This document shows, piece after piece, positions 5,372 through 14,900 of a stretch of DNA of 17,858 nt. Within the stretch, counting starts at the first letter, position 1, and each line of letters starts with the position of its first letter. The position numbers and the translations under genes were made by a program. The stretch is from positions 1-17,858 of the forward strand of contig JAIRZP010000116.1 in assembly GCA_031267175.1 (NCBI GenBank), read 5' to 3'. The notes under the pieces were generated by a model. It worked only from the letters and a program-made list of their open reading frames with translations, ran no database searches and was not told the DNA's origin. The stretch comes from Coriobacteriales bacterium. GTDB lineage: Bacteria; Actinomycetota; Coriobacteriia; Coriobacteriales; UBA8131.

Positions 5372-8116
5372 TCAGCGGTTATCTGACACTGCGTGCTTGT
5401 CTGCCAACGCGGCCTGGGCTGCGGCGAGGCGGGCCAGGGGCACACGATAGGGCGAGCAGCTCACGTAGTCCAGGCCAATCGCATGGAAGATCTTGACCGA
5501 TTCCGGATCGCCGCCGTGCTCGCCGCAGATACCCAGGCCGAGCTCAGGGTTGGCCGAGCGCCCGAGCTCTACGGCCATGGCAACCAGCTTGGCCACGCCC
5601 TCATCCAGCGTCTCAAAGGGGTTGAAGGGGATGATCTTCCGCTCGAGGTAGCGCGGCACAAACTTGCTCTCCACGTCGTCGCGTGAGAAGCCAAAGGCGG
5701 TCTGGGTGAGGTCGTTGGTGCCAAAGGAGAAGAAGTCGGCCCGGGCCCCTATCTCGTCAGCAGTCACGGCGGCACGGGGGAGCTCAATCATCGTGCCTAT
5801 CGGGAGGTCAAGCTCCTGGCCGAACTCCTCGCCTACCGCTTGAAGCACGTCCTCGCACTCCTCGCGAAGTGTGGACAGCTCGTTTTCGACGCTCACCAGG
5901 GGGATCATTATCTCAGGATGGGGGGTGAGCCCTTCCGCAAGCAGGCGGGCAGTGGCGGTGGCGATGGCACGCACCTGCAGGGCGGCAAGCTCGGGATGGA
6001 GGATGGCCAACCGCACGCCGCGCAGCCCGAGCATGGGGTTCATCTCGGCCATGGAATCGATGCGAGAGAGCAACGCGCGCTTGGTGATGATGAGGTCGGT
6101 GTCGCTGCTGGTCAGCTCCAGGCGGGTTATCTCCACCTCGAGCGTGCGCGGGTCGTCGAGGAACTCGTGCAGGGGCGGGTCGAGCAGGCGCACCACCACC
6201 GGCAGGCCGTCCATGGCCTTGAACATGCCGTAGAAGTCCTCCGTCTGCACCTTGAGCAGGTCGTCGAGCGCCTTCTCGCGCACGGCAGGGTCGTCGCTCA
6301 GGATGTAGTTCTGGATGATGGCCTTGCGGCTGCCGAGGAACATATGCTCGGTGCGGCAGAGCCCTATGCCGCTCGCCCCAAACTCGCGGGAAAGCCCGGC
6401 GTCCTCGGGGTTATCGGCGTTGGCGCGTACGCCCAGGGTGCGAAACTCGTCCGCCCAGCTGAGGATGGTGTCCAGGTCGCCGGAGAGCTCGGGCAGCACG
6501 AGGTCCACCGCGCCGAGCACGAGGATACCGCTGGTGCCGTCGATGGAGATGACATCGCCTTCCTCGATAACAATATCGGTGCCCGCGATGAGGGCGCGGC
6601 GTGCCTCGGCATCAATCCGTAGCGCCTCAGCACCGCAGACACACGGCGTGCCCATACCGCGCGCGATAACGGCGGCGTGCGAGGTCTTGCCACCGTGGCT
6701 CGTGAGGATGCCCTCGGCGGCGACCATGCCGGCCAGGTCGTCGGGATTGGTCTCCCAGCGCACGAGCACGGTTTTTTCTCCCTCGTTTGCGTAGGCCACG
6801 GCCGTGTCGGCGGCAAAGACCGCTCTTCCCACGGCAGCGCCCGGGCTCGCGTTGAGGCCACGTGCCACCACCTCCAGGGCGGCATCCTTGTCAAACTGCG
6901 GGTGCAGGAGCTGGTCGAGCTGCGCCGGGTCGATGCGCAAAACAGCCTCCTCCTTGGAGATAAGGCCCTCTGCTACCATGTCGATGGCAATGTGCAGGGC
7001 CGCGAGCGCCGTCCGCTTGCCCACGCGTGTCTGGAGCATCCAGAGCATGCCCTGTTCAATGGTAAACTCGATGTCACACATATCGCGATAGTGGTTCTCC
7101 AGAATGGAGAACACCTCCTCAAGCCGCTTGCCGGCTTCCTCCAGACCCGGGTTGTTTTTGAGCTCTGAGATGGGGCTGGTGTTGCGGATGCCAGCGACGA
7201 CATCCTCGCCCTGCGCATTGATGAGGTAGTCGCCGTAGAGCACATTCTCCCCGGAGGCGGGGTCGCGGGTGAAGGCCACGCCGGTAGCCGAGGTGTTGCC
7301 CTTGTTGCCAAAGACCATGCACTGCACGTTAACGGCGGTACCCAGATCGTCGGGGATCCTGTTCTGCTTGCGGTAGAGCTGGGCGCGGTCGTTCATCCAG
7401 GAGCCAAAGACGGCCTTGATGGCGAGGAGCAGCTGCGTGTCCGGACTTTGCGGAAAAACTACCTTGCCCGCATCGTCGCGCTCAAGCTCCGGAAAGTCCT
7501 CGGCCTCCACATTGTTAGCAAATATCTGCTTGAAGGCGCCCACGAGCGCCTCGAGATCCTCGGCGGAGAGCTCGTTGTCTCCCGTGACGCCGCGGGTGAT
7601 CTTGGTGGCCGTGAGGGCATTCTCGAAGAGGTCGCCATCCACGTCCATGACCACCTTGCTGAACATCTGGATAAAGCGGCGATAGCTGTCCCAGGCAAAA
7701 CGCGCGTTATTGGTCTGGGCTATGAGTCCCTTGATGGACTCGTCGTTGAGACCGAGGTTGAGCACCGTGTCCATCATGCCGGGCATCGAGAACGGAGCGC
7801 CGGAACGCACGCTCACGAGCAGCGGGTCGTTGGCATCGCCGATCTTCTTGCCCATGCGTTTTTCGAGGTCGAGGCGATAGTCCTCTATCTCTGCCAGGGC
7901 CTCGGGAACAAAGCTGTTGCCACCCCGCGCATATTCCATGCAGGTTTGACAGGAGATGGTAAATCCGGGCGGAACCGGCAGGCCGATGGAGGCCATCTCA
8001 GCCAGGTTGGCGCCCTTGCCGCCCAGAATGGACTTCATGTCTTTGTTGCCCTCGGTTACGTTAACGCCGGCTTCGTCTGCGCCAAAAGCATAGACGCGTT
8101 TTACTGTCTCAGCCAC
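5372..8116 (-). CDS. ppdK: Pyruvate, phosphate dikinase
   Basis: PPDK reversibly converts pyruvate, ATP and phosphate to phosphoenolpyruvate, AMP and pyrophosphate. It serves gluconeogenesis or PPi-linked glycolysis in the cytoplasm of many anaerobes. The N-terminal ATP-grasp region starts with YAFGADEAG and ILGGKGANLAEM, including SVRSGAPFSMPGMMDTVLNLG. The swivelling phosphohistidine domain has GGKTSHAAV, with catalytic His at about residue 480. The C-terminal PEP/pyruvate barrel ends with GICGEHGGDP, with catalytic Cys at about residue 864. From the GTG at 8116 it has 914 residues, close to the usual 870-910. I chose that GTG because AAGGAG lies 7 nt upstream; a TTG at 8140 would add eight residues but places the ribosome binding site inside the gene. 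It is divergent from the ABC operon, and a 211-bp gap separates it from the sigma gene. No regulatory-protein gene is next to it. Confidence 0.97.
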   Translation of the reverse strand: MAETVKRVYAFGADEAGVNVTEGNKDMKSILGGKGANLAEMASIGLPVPPGFTISCQTCMEYARGGNSFVPEALAEIEDYRLDLEKRMGKKIGDANDPLLVSVRSGAPFSMPGMMDTVLNLGLNDESIKGLIAQTNNARFAWDSYRRFIQMFSKVVMDVDGDLFENALTATKITRGVTGDNELSAEDLEALVGAFKQIFANNVEAEDFPELERDDAGKVVFPQSPDTQLLLAIKAVFGSWMNDRAQLYRKQNRIPDDLGTAVNVQCMVFGNKGNTSATGVAFTRDPASGENVLYGDYLINAQGEDVVAGIRNTSPISELKNNPGLEEAGKRLEEVFSILENHYRDMCDIEFTIEQGMLWMLQTRVGKRTALAALHIAIDMVAEGLISKEEAVLRIDPAQLDQLLHPQFDKDAALEVVARGLNASPGAAVGRAVFAADTAVAYANEGEKTVLVRWETNPDDLAGMVAAEGILTSHGGKTSHAAVIARGMGTPCVCGAEALRIDAEARRALIAGTDIVIEEGDVISIDGTSGILVLGAVDLVLPELSGDLDTILSWADEFRTLGVRANADNPEDAGLSREFGASGIGLCRTEHMFLGSRKAIIQNYILSDDPAVREKALDDLLKVQTEDFYGMFKAMDGLPVVVRLLDPPLHEFLDDPRTLEVEITRLELTSSDTDLIITKRALLSRIDSMAEMNPMLGLRGVRLAILHPELAALQVRAIATATARLLAEGLTPHPEIMIPLVSVENELSTLREECEDVLQAVGEEFGQELDLPIGTMIELPRAAVTADEIGARADFFSFGTNDLTQTAFGFSRDDVESKFVPRYLERKIIPFNPFETLDEGVAKLVAMAVELGRSANPELGLGICGEHGGDPESVKIFHAIGLDYVSCSPYRVPLARLAAAQAALADKHAVSDNR

Positions 8117-8347
8117 AGTTACACTCCTTACCAGAATCAAGTTGCTCTGCGGCTCTCAAAGGCCGCTGGGGTCAAGAGTATCAAGGATAGCAGAAGCTGA
8201 GGCACACAAGCGGCAGTTTTGCCAGACATCGCCGAGATGTAAGAAGCATTGTGGGAGGCGGTGGAGGTGATATCTGATAGAATCGGGAAGAAGAAGGTCC
8301 ACTCGCCGGGCTTTCAGCTGCTTCCTCGGGTACTTAAGGAGATTGCA
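8117..8347. other. Divergent intergenic region between ppdK and the ABC operon
   Basis: It holds the ribosome binding sites of both flanking genes (AAGGAG at 8129-8124 on minus and at 8336-8341 on plus). A TAGAAT (8275-8280) could be a -10 box for the ABC operon but lacks a fitting -35 box. No riboswitch or convincing operator was seen. Confidence 0.4.
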
Positions 8348-9283
8348 TTGGGCATCGTATTGGTACAGGATCTGGTCAAACGCTACAAGGAGCTGGTGGC
8401 GCTCGATCATTTCAATCTGGAGATTGAGCAAGGGGAGGTCTTTGGCCTTCTCGGGCCCAACGGCTCGGGTAAGACCACGGCTATCAACTGCATGTTGCAG
8501 CTCCTCACCTACGAGCAGGGTTCTATCAGGCTCTTTGGCGAGGACATGGAACCCACCCGCTACGACCTCAAGCGGCGCATCGGTATCGTGCCCCAGAATA
8601 TCGCGGTGTTCTCTCAGCTCACAGTCCTGGAGAACATCGACTATTTCTGCTCGCTCTACGTTGACAGCAAATTTGAGCGGAAGGGCCTGGTAGAAGAGGC
8701 CATAGCGTTTGTGGGACTCGAAGAGTTCCGCAGCTTCCGGCCCCGCAAGCTCAGCGGCGGCCTCATCCGTCGCCTGAACGTGGCCTGCGGTATCGCGCAC
8801 AAGCCCGAACTCATCTTCTTTGACGAGCCCACGGTGGCCGTGGATCCGCAGAGCCGGAACGCCATCCTTGAGGGCATACAGCAGCTCAACCGCGAGGGCT
8901 CCACCATCGTCTACACGAGTCACTACATGGAGGAGGTCGAGCAGATCTGCACGCGCATCATGATAATGGATCACGGCAAGGCACTCGCCATCGGTACCAA
9001 GCGGGAGCTGCAGAACCTCATAGACATCGGCGAGCGCATCGAGATAGAGCTGTTAGAGGATGCCCCCGAGGCCCTCGAGCTGGCGCAGCAGCTTGCCCAT
9101 GTGGTCAAAGCAACGCGGGAGGGCACGACGCTCCGCCTTGCCTGCGCGCGCGGCGAAAGTAATCTCACCCTCACGCTGGCCGCACTCGCCGCAGCCGGGA
9201 TTGACTATGGGCGGGTGTTCTCCGAGCCGCCCACCCTGAACGACGTATTTCTGGAGATAACCGGCAAGGAACTGAGGGATTAG
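8348..9283 (+). CDS. ABC-2 type transporter ATP-binding protein
   Basis: This is the cytoplasmic ATPase that would power the two permeases downstream. Numbered from the TTG at 8348 (311 residues), it shows Walker A GPNGSGKT (36-43), the Q-loop Gln in VPQN (83), signature LSGGL (135-139), Walker B LIFFDEP (155-161) and the H-loop His in YTSHYMEE (192). The sequence resembles DrrA/CcmA-like exporters, with a C-terminal extension of about 100 residues typical of them. I chose TTG 8348 because AAGGAG lies 6 nt upstream; the frame is open back to a TTG at 8249, which has no better signal. Substrate cannot be read from the sequence; lipid, peptide or drug export are all possible. In TVAVDPQSR, Val replaces the more usual Gly or Leu before the D-loop Asp. 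Confidence 0.95.
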   Translation: MGIVLVQDLVKRYKELVALDHFNLEIEQGEVFGLLGPNGSGKTTAINCMLQLLTYEQGSIRLFGEDMEPTRYDLKRRIGIVPQNIAVFSQLTVLENIDYFCSLYVDSKFERKGLVEEAIAFVGLEEFRSFRPRKLSGGLIRRLNVACGIAHKPELIFFDEPTVAVDPQSRNAILEGIQQLNREGSTIVYTSHYMEEVEQICTRIMIMDHGKALAIGTKRELQNLIDIGERIEIELLEDAPEALELAQQLAHVVKATREGTTLRLACARGESNLTLTLAALAAAGIDYGRVFSEPPTLNDVFLEITGKELRD

Positions 9284-9287
9284 CCCT

Positions 9288-9398
9288 ATGCAGCACGCAG
9301 CACTCCGCGGACTGGGCAGGCTTTGCCTCCCCTCTGGTTGCCCTGAGGAAGCCAGAGAATCGAGACCGTCAAGACTCGGGCGGGGACGCCCATGCTGA
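9288..9398 (+). CDS. Small 36-codon reading frame bridging ATPase and permease genes (doubtful)
   Basis: An ATG 4 nt after the ATPase stop opens a 36-residue, arginine-rich, cysteine-containing frame. Its TGA overlaps the permease start (ATG at 9392, TGA at 9396). It therefore fills the 108-nt gap exactly, and a GAGGG lies about 9 nt upstream. It matches no family I recognise. It may serve only to carry ribosomes to the poorly preceded permease start, or it may be chance in GC-rich DNA. Confidence 0.25.
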   Translation: MQHAALRGLGRLCLPSGCPEEARESRPSRLGRGRPC

Positions 9399-10600
9399 CG
9401 ACCTTCCTCGTCACGCTCAAGACCCTCATCCGGGATCGCAGCGTGCTGATCTGGGCGGTGGCCTTTCCCCTCGTGCTCTCCACCCTCTTTGTAGCGATGT
9501 TCTCAAACCTCGATGAGCTGCAAAAGCTCGACCCGATAGCGGTGGTCATCGTGGAGGACGCCAACTATACCAATGCGGAGACCTTTGCCGAGACTATAGA
9601 TGCCCTGGCCTCAGAGGATACCGACCCGGACGCGGAGGATGGTGAGCCGTTGCTTGCCCCCAGCTATGTTGCCAACACGGACGCGGCGCTCACAGCACTT
9701 GCAGAAGGCAGCTATGAGGGCTTTCTCCAGGTAGACACGGAGAGTATGCCCCACTACACAATGGACGCGCGACGGGTACAGAGCCTCGGTTTTGGCAACC
9801 CCTCCCAGAGTGTCATGCAGAGCATACTCGATCGTTACGTGCAGGACACAGGCCTCCTTACCACGCTTGCGGCGGAGAACCCCGCGCTGTTTGCCAATCC
9901 GGCGTTTATCCAGAGCCTGACCGATGGCTCCGCAAGCACGCCCACCGAGCGCATCTCCGTCACGGCCAACCCTCCGAGCGACTCGCAGCGCTACTACTAC
10001 GCCGTGCTTGCCTTTTCCACCATCATGATGACGACCTTTGCGCTGGCGGCCATAGATCGCGTACTGGGCAATACCTCTCCACTCGGCGCGCGCAGGAGCC
10101 TCGGTGGGCAGTCCAAGCTCCGCATGCTCGCCCCGACGCTGGCAGCAGCCTGGCTTCTCGGCTTTGCCTGCGTGCTGGTGGGCTTTCTGTACCTCCAGCT
10201 CGTCTTCAACATAGACTTTGGCGGCAAGGAGGCTGCCACGGTGCTCACCCTGGCGGTGAGCGTGCTCGCGGCAACCCTCCTCGGGGCTCTCCTGGGTGCG
10301 CTGCCCGTACCCCTCGCGGTCAAGAGCGGCCTCGTCGCCCCGATCTCCTGCGGGCTCTCGCTCTTTGCCGGCCTCTACGGTCCCTTCAGCCAGAACCTCG
10401 GTGACTGGGTGGCCCGCGAACTCCCCTGGCTCTCTGCCTGCAATCCCGTGCGGCAGGTGGCCGACGCCTTCTTTGCGCTGTACTACTACGACGGCTACGC
10501 GCAGCTCGTACCCTGCCTGGTAAGCCTGCTCATCTTCAGCCTGGTCTTCTTTGTGGCTTCCGTCCTCATCATCAGGAGGCAGCGCTATGCCAGCCTTTAA
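9392..10600 (+). CDS. ABC-2 family transporter permease (first)
   Basis: The 402-residue membrane subunit has the ABC2_membrane_3 layout: one N-terminal helix (about 17-37), a long extracytoplasmic domain (about 40-200) and five C-terminal helices (about 203-222, 247-272, 282-306, 312-332, 372-394). It ends in a basic tail, RRQRYASL. No strong Shine-Dalgarno sequence precedes the ATG at 9392 (a GGGGA lies about 5 nt upstream), so translation may be coupled to the ATPase gene or to the small frame between them. Its last 14 bases overlap the next permease gene. With that gene it would form a heterodimeric exporter channel. Substrate unknown. Confidence 0.92.
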   Translation: MLTTFLVTLKTLIRDRSVLIWAVAFPLVLSTLFVAMFSNLDELQKLDPIAVVIVEDANYTNAETFAETIDALASEDTDPDAEDGEPLLAPSYVANTDAALTALAEGSYEGFLQVDTESMPHYTMDARRVQSLGFGNPSQSVMQSILDRYVQDTGLLTTLAAENPALFANPAFIQSLTDGSASTPTERISVTANPPSDSQRYYYAVLAFSTIMMTTFALAAIDRVLGNTSPLGARRSLGGQSKLRMLAPTLAAAWLLGFACVLVGFLYLQLVFNIDFGGKEAATVLTLAVSVLAATLLGALLGALPVPLAVKSGLVAPISCGLSLFAGLYGPFSQNLGDWVARELPWLSACNPVRQVADAFFALYYYDGYAQLVPCLVSLLIFSLVFFVASVLIIRRQRYASL

Positions 10601-11849
10601 GACGGCCATCCGCCTCATCTTTCGCTTTCCGGTGTTTTTGCTCGTCTATATCGTGGGCCTGGGCCTGTTTGGCGTTGCCATCACCGCCTCCAATACGGGC
10701 ACCGCCACTGCTGAAGAAGCTCAGCTCACAGACGAAGCTATCCGACCCTCGGTGGCCGTCATAGACCGGGACGGCAGCGAGCTTTCCGAGGGCATCCACG
10801 CGTTTTACACGGAGCGTACCACACCCGTGGCGGTTGAGGACACCACCCTGGCGCTCCAGACCGCCACCGCACAGGATCTCGCGAGCTATATCGTCATCAT
10901 CCCGGAGGGGTACGGCGTAGCGTTCCGAGAGGCCGCACGCTCGGCGGCGGCGGGCGGTTCGGAAACCGCTGCCCCCGCACTCCAAACCATCGTCAACTAC
11001 GCCCAGAGCGACGCGGTCTATATGGATCTCCTGACCCAGGAATACCTCAGTGTGCTGCGTATTGCGGCTATCGCCGAGCCCGATGCCACCGATGCCGAGA
11101 TCCTGGAGCGTGCTGCTACGGCCAGCAATCTGCACGCCAGCTACGACATCGTAGAGACCCAGGTGGAAGCAGCGCCCAGCGAGCTCGTGTCCCTGTACTT
11201 CAGCTGGCTGTCGTATCCCATGACCGCCGGGCTCATCGTGCTGACCTCTGTCATCTTTGGCACCTTCCAAAGCGGGGAGCTGCGTCGCAGGAACCTCTGC
11301 TCGCCGCTCTCCCCCTCCAAAATGAACACGCAGATAGCGGCGGGCTGCGTGGCACTGGTACTCATGACCTGGCTTTTTTTGGTGCTGCTCAGCCTCCTGC
11401 CCGTCTGCGGAGGCCTTGAACTCTTCACGCAAAACCCCACGATCTTCCTTCTGTTTGCCCTGGCGGCGCTCGTACTGGCCTTCATGCCCTTCTCCCTCGG
11501 CTTTCTGCTGAGCCAACTGGGCCTCAGAGAGATGGCAAGCAACGGCGTAGCCAACATCGTCGGCTTGGCCTTCTCCTTCCTCTCCGGTGTGTTCATGGGC
11601 GGCACGCAGATGCTCGGCGAGGGTATCCAGGCCGTTGCGCACGCCATCCCGACCTACTGGTACCTCGGCGCGCTTGAAGCCCTCGTACAGGGAGGCACCA
11701 GCGCTGAGGCACTCACGGGCTATTCAGGCAATCTGGGGGTGGTTGTGCTGTTCTCGATTGTCCTGTTTGCGCTTGCCCTGCTCATCGGGCACCGACGCGC
11801 CCAGAATGCCGAGGCCGGAGGCAATCCCGCAGCGGAGCAGGCGGCGTGA
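10587..11849 (+). CDS. ABC-2 family transporter permease (second)
   Basis: From the ATG at 10587 it has 420 residues, with the same architecture as the preceding permease: an N-terminal helix (about 13-34), an extracytoplasmic domain (about 35-205) and C-terminal helices (about 207-227, 250-272, 285-307, 320-340, 384-402). I chose this start because AGGAGG lies 7 nt upstream and it removes a non-membrane extension that would begin at 10551. It overlaps the first permease by 14 bases, a sign of translational coupling and an obligate pair. The tail after the last helix is alanine-rich and hydrophilic. It is the last gene of the operon and converges with dnaE. Confidence 0.92.
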   Translation: MPAFKTAIRLIFRFPVFLLVYIVGLGLFGVAITASNTGTATAEEAQLTDEAIRPSVAVIDRDGSELSEGIHAFYTERTTPVAVEDTTLALQTATAQDLASYIVIIPEGYGVAFREAARSAAAGGSETAAPALQTIVNYAQSDAVYMDLLTQEYLSVLRIAAIAEPDATDAEILERAATASNLHASYDIVETQVEAAPSELVSLYFSWLSYPMTAGLIVLTSVIFGTFQSGELRRRNLCSPLSPSKMNTQIAAGCVALVLMTWLFLVLLSLLPVCGGLELFTQNPTIFLLFALAALVLAFMPFSLGFLLSQLGLREMASNGVANIVGLAFSFLSGVFMGGTQMLGEGIQAVAHAIPTYWYLGALEALVQGGTSAEALTGYSGNLGVVVLFSIVLFALALLIGHRRAQNAEAGGNPAAEQAA

Positions 11850-11880
11850 GCGAGAACGGGCTGGCGGAACGGGAGAACCA

Positions 11881-11952
11881 TAGGGGGACGGGGCAACAAC
11901 CATCGGGGGACGGGGCAACTGTCCCCCTTGTCCCACTTGCCCCGTCCCCCTA
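11881..11952. repeat. Triple GGGGGACGGGGCA foldback between convergent genes, likely shared termination region
   Basis: Two direct copies of the 13-base motif (11883-11895, 11905-11917) are followed by one inverted copy (11938-11950). The outer pair extends to a perfect 16-bp inverted repeat (11881-11896 with 11937-11952). The middle copy can form its own hairpin (GGGGGAC 11905-11911 with GTCCCCC 11921-11927). The inverted copy overlaps the first base of the dnaE stop codon. Its position between convergent genes fits bidirectional termination or mRNA end protection, but there is no T run for a classical intrinsic terminator. Confidence 0.7.
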
Positions 11953-14900
11953 CACACCAGAAAGTTGCAGGATCTTGGCTTTGAAGCGGCCGTTCTGGCC
12001 GTCTACGGTGTAGGGTAGCGGGGCTTTGAGCGGGGGGGCGGACTCGCGCTCGAGAATGAGGGTCACTGGGTCAATGCCCGCATGACTCTCAAGCAGGCGG
12101 GTGAGCTCATCCGAGAACGTCTGATTGAATACATTGGCCTTAAAGCGCAGTTCGAGCGTCTGTGGCTCCCGCCTGGCGTTCTCACTCAGGCGTATCTCCT
12201 TGATGGCGTTGACCTTGACCTGCGCGCCGCGGTCCGAGGATTCGTAAAAGCCCGTTACCTGGACGACCGCGTCCTCCACCAAAACCTCTTTATAGGTTTC
12301 ATACGGCCGGGGAAAGAGTATCATCTCCATGCTGTCCTCGAGATCCTCCAGCAGAAAGCGCGCCATCCTCTCGCCCTTCTTGGTAACCAGGGGAGAAACG
12401 CTCGCTATCATGCCGGCCAGCGTTATCGGGCGATCCTGGGGAACCCGCCGCCGAGAAACGCTGCCCTCCCCGTCGGCCGACAGATCCTCAGACAGGCTGA
12501 GCGCCTCGCCCATTGCCTCACCGAGTCCGTCTCCGAGCGCCTGCGTGCCCGCGTCCTCCGAGTCTGCCTGTGCATCGGCCAGGAGGTCTCCGAGAGTATA
12601 GTCCGCTGCCACCTTGAGCGAATCGGCATAGGGATTGAGCGGATGGTCAGACACATACATCTTGAGGATTTCTTTTTCAAAGGCGAGCTTTTCGCGGCGG
12701 TCCCACTCTACCCCGTCCGGAGGCTCAACGGCCTCGGTAAAGCCGGCATCTTCGGCGTCGTCGCCGAGAAGGTCAAACATCGAGACCTGGCCTTCTGCCT
12801 TTGCCTTACGCCGCGTTGCCGCGATTTCAACGATCTTGTCCACATCGAGTATCCTGAGCATATGCCTGCGCGTGTAGCCGGTGGAGTCGAGCGCGCCCGA
12901 CTTGATGAGCGCATCAACCGCGCGCTTGCTCACGATGGAATTGGGCACGCGAAAGACGAAGTCGTGGAGCGAGGTAAAGGGGCCTTTGCTCTCGCGCTCC
13001 CTGATTATCTCGCGCGCCGCCTGCTCGCCGACGCCCCTGATGCCGGCAAGGCCAAAACGGATAGACGAGCCGAGCGCGGTAAACTCAAGCCCGGAGGAGT
13101 TGACATCGGGAGGCAGCACCTCTATGCCCTCTTTGCGGCAGATGGTGATGTAGTGGGTGAGCGCGTCGTTGCGCCCGAGGTTGGAGGACAGCACCGCCGC
13201 CATGAACTCCACCGGATAGTGCGCCTTGAACCAGGCCGTCTGCATGACGAGCACGGCGTAGGCAGCCGAATGCGACTTATTGAAGGCGTACTCAGCAAAC
13301 TTCTCCACGTCCTCCCAGATCTGCTGGGCAACCTGCCTCGTGTAGCCGTTTCGCTCGGCACCATTGAGCCAGTGGGCCTTCATGGACTCGGTGGTACCAT
13401 CCTTCCAGGCACGCTCCTCCGACATCATGGCGTGGATCTTCTTGGCTACGGCCTTGCGCACGATATCGCTCTCTCCCGCGGTAAAGCCGCTCATGGTCAT
13501 GGAGATCTGCATGACCTGTTCCTGGTAGACAATGGCACCGTAGGTCTCCTGCAGTATGGGAGCAAGCCGGTTGTCGTAGTACTTCACGCTTTTCTTGCCG
13601 CTTTTGCGATCCACGAAGTCATTGACCATGCCGGAGTTCAGGGGGCCGGGACGGAAGAGTGCAATCGTTGCCACGATGTCCGAGTAGCGGTCGGGTTTCA
13701 TGCGCCTGAGCAGCGTCGTCATGCCGGGCGACTCCACCTGAAACACGCCGGCTGTCTCGCCTCTCTGCAAGAGCCCAAAGACCAGTGGGTCGTCGAGCGG
13801 TATGGCGTCGATGTCCACCTCTGTGCCGCAGCTCTTCTTGACGTAATCCCTCGCGCGCATCAGCACGTTGAGCGTGCGCAGCCCCAGAAAGTCCATCTTG
13901 AGCAGGCCGAGCTTGGCGTTATACTCCCCGTCGTACTGCGTGATGATGACCTCACCCTTGGTGTCTTTTTTGACTGGTACGTGTTCCTCAATAGGGTCAC
14001 GGCAGATAATGACCGCACTGGGGTGCACGCCCTCGCCGCGGATGGAGCCTTCCAGCATGAGTGCCGTCTCCACCACCTGCTTGGCCTCGTCGTTGCTGTT
14101 GATGAGATCGAGAAGGTCCGCGCTTTTCTGAGGCGCGAGTTTGATGTCTCTGGTCTCTCCCAGATTGGCCCTGAGATCGGCCGCCGGACCGCCCTGGATG
14201 GTCTTGGATATCCTCTGGCCCAGCGAGATAGGCTTGTCGAGGATGCGAGCGGCGTCGCCGACGGCGGCCTTGGCCTTCATCTTGGAATAGGTGATGACGT
14301 GGGCGACCTTGTCAAAGCCGTAGAGCTCGCGCAGATGCTCGATGACCCTGAAGCGACCGTCCTCGTCAAAGTCGATGTCGATGTCGGGCATCTCCACCCG
14401 CTCGGGAGAGAGGAAGCGCTCGAACATGAGCCCGTTGGAAAGCGGGTCCAGGTCGGTGATGCCGAGCGCATAGCTGACGATGGACCCTGCCGCACTTCCG
14501 CGGCCGGGGCCTACGCCCACGCCGTTTGCCCGCGCCCAGTCGACAAACTCCGACACCACGAGAAAGTAGGAGGGAAAGCCCTGGGAGCAGATTATCTCGT
14601 ACTCATACTCATAGCGCTCCTGTACCTCCGCTGGCAGAGGGCTCCCGTAGCGCACCTCAAGGCCTGCCAGGGCGCGCTTGGCCAGAAGCGAATCATTGGT
14701 CTCACCCTCGGGGAGCGGTATCTGCGGCAGCACGTAGTCATCGGGCAGTTCGACCTTGCACTTGGCCGCTATCTCAACGGTGTTGTCACAGGCATCGGAA
14801 AACTCTCCGAGCGCAGCCCGCATCTCTGCCTCGCTCTTCATGTAAAACTGGTCGCAGTCAAAGCGAAGCCTCCCCTCTTCGCTCACGCGGGATCCGGTCT

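Noticed and set aside
9611..11642. Two long minus-strand frames opposite the permeases (9611-10618 and 10572-11642)
   Set aside because: They are rich in charged residues without domains. The plus-strand frames have clear membrane helices, overlaps and ribosome binding sites.
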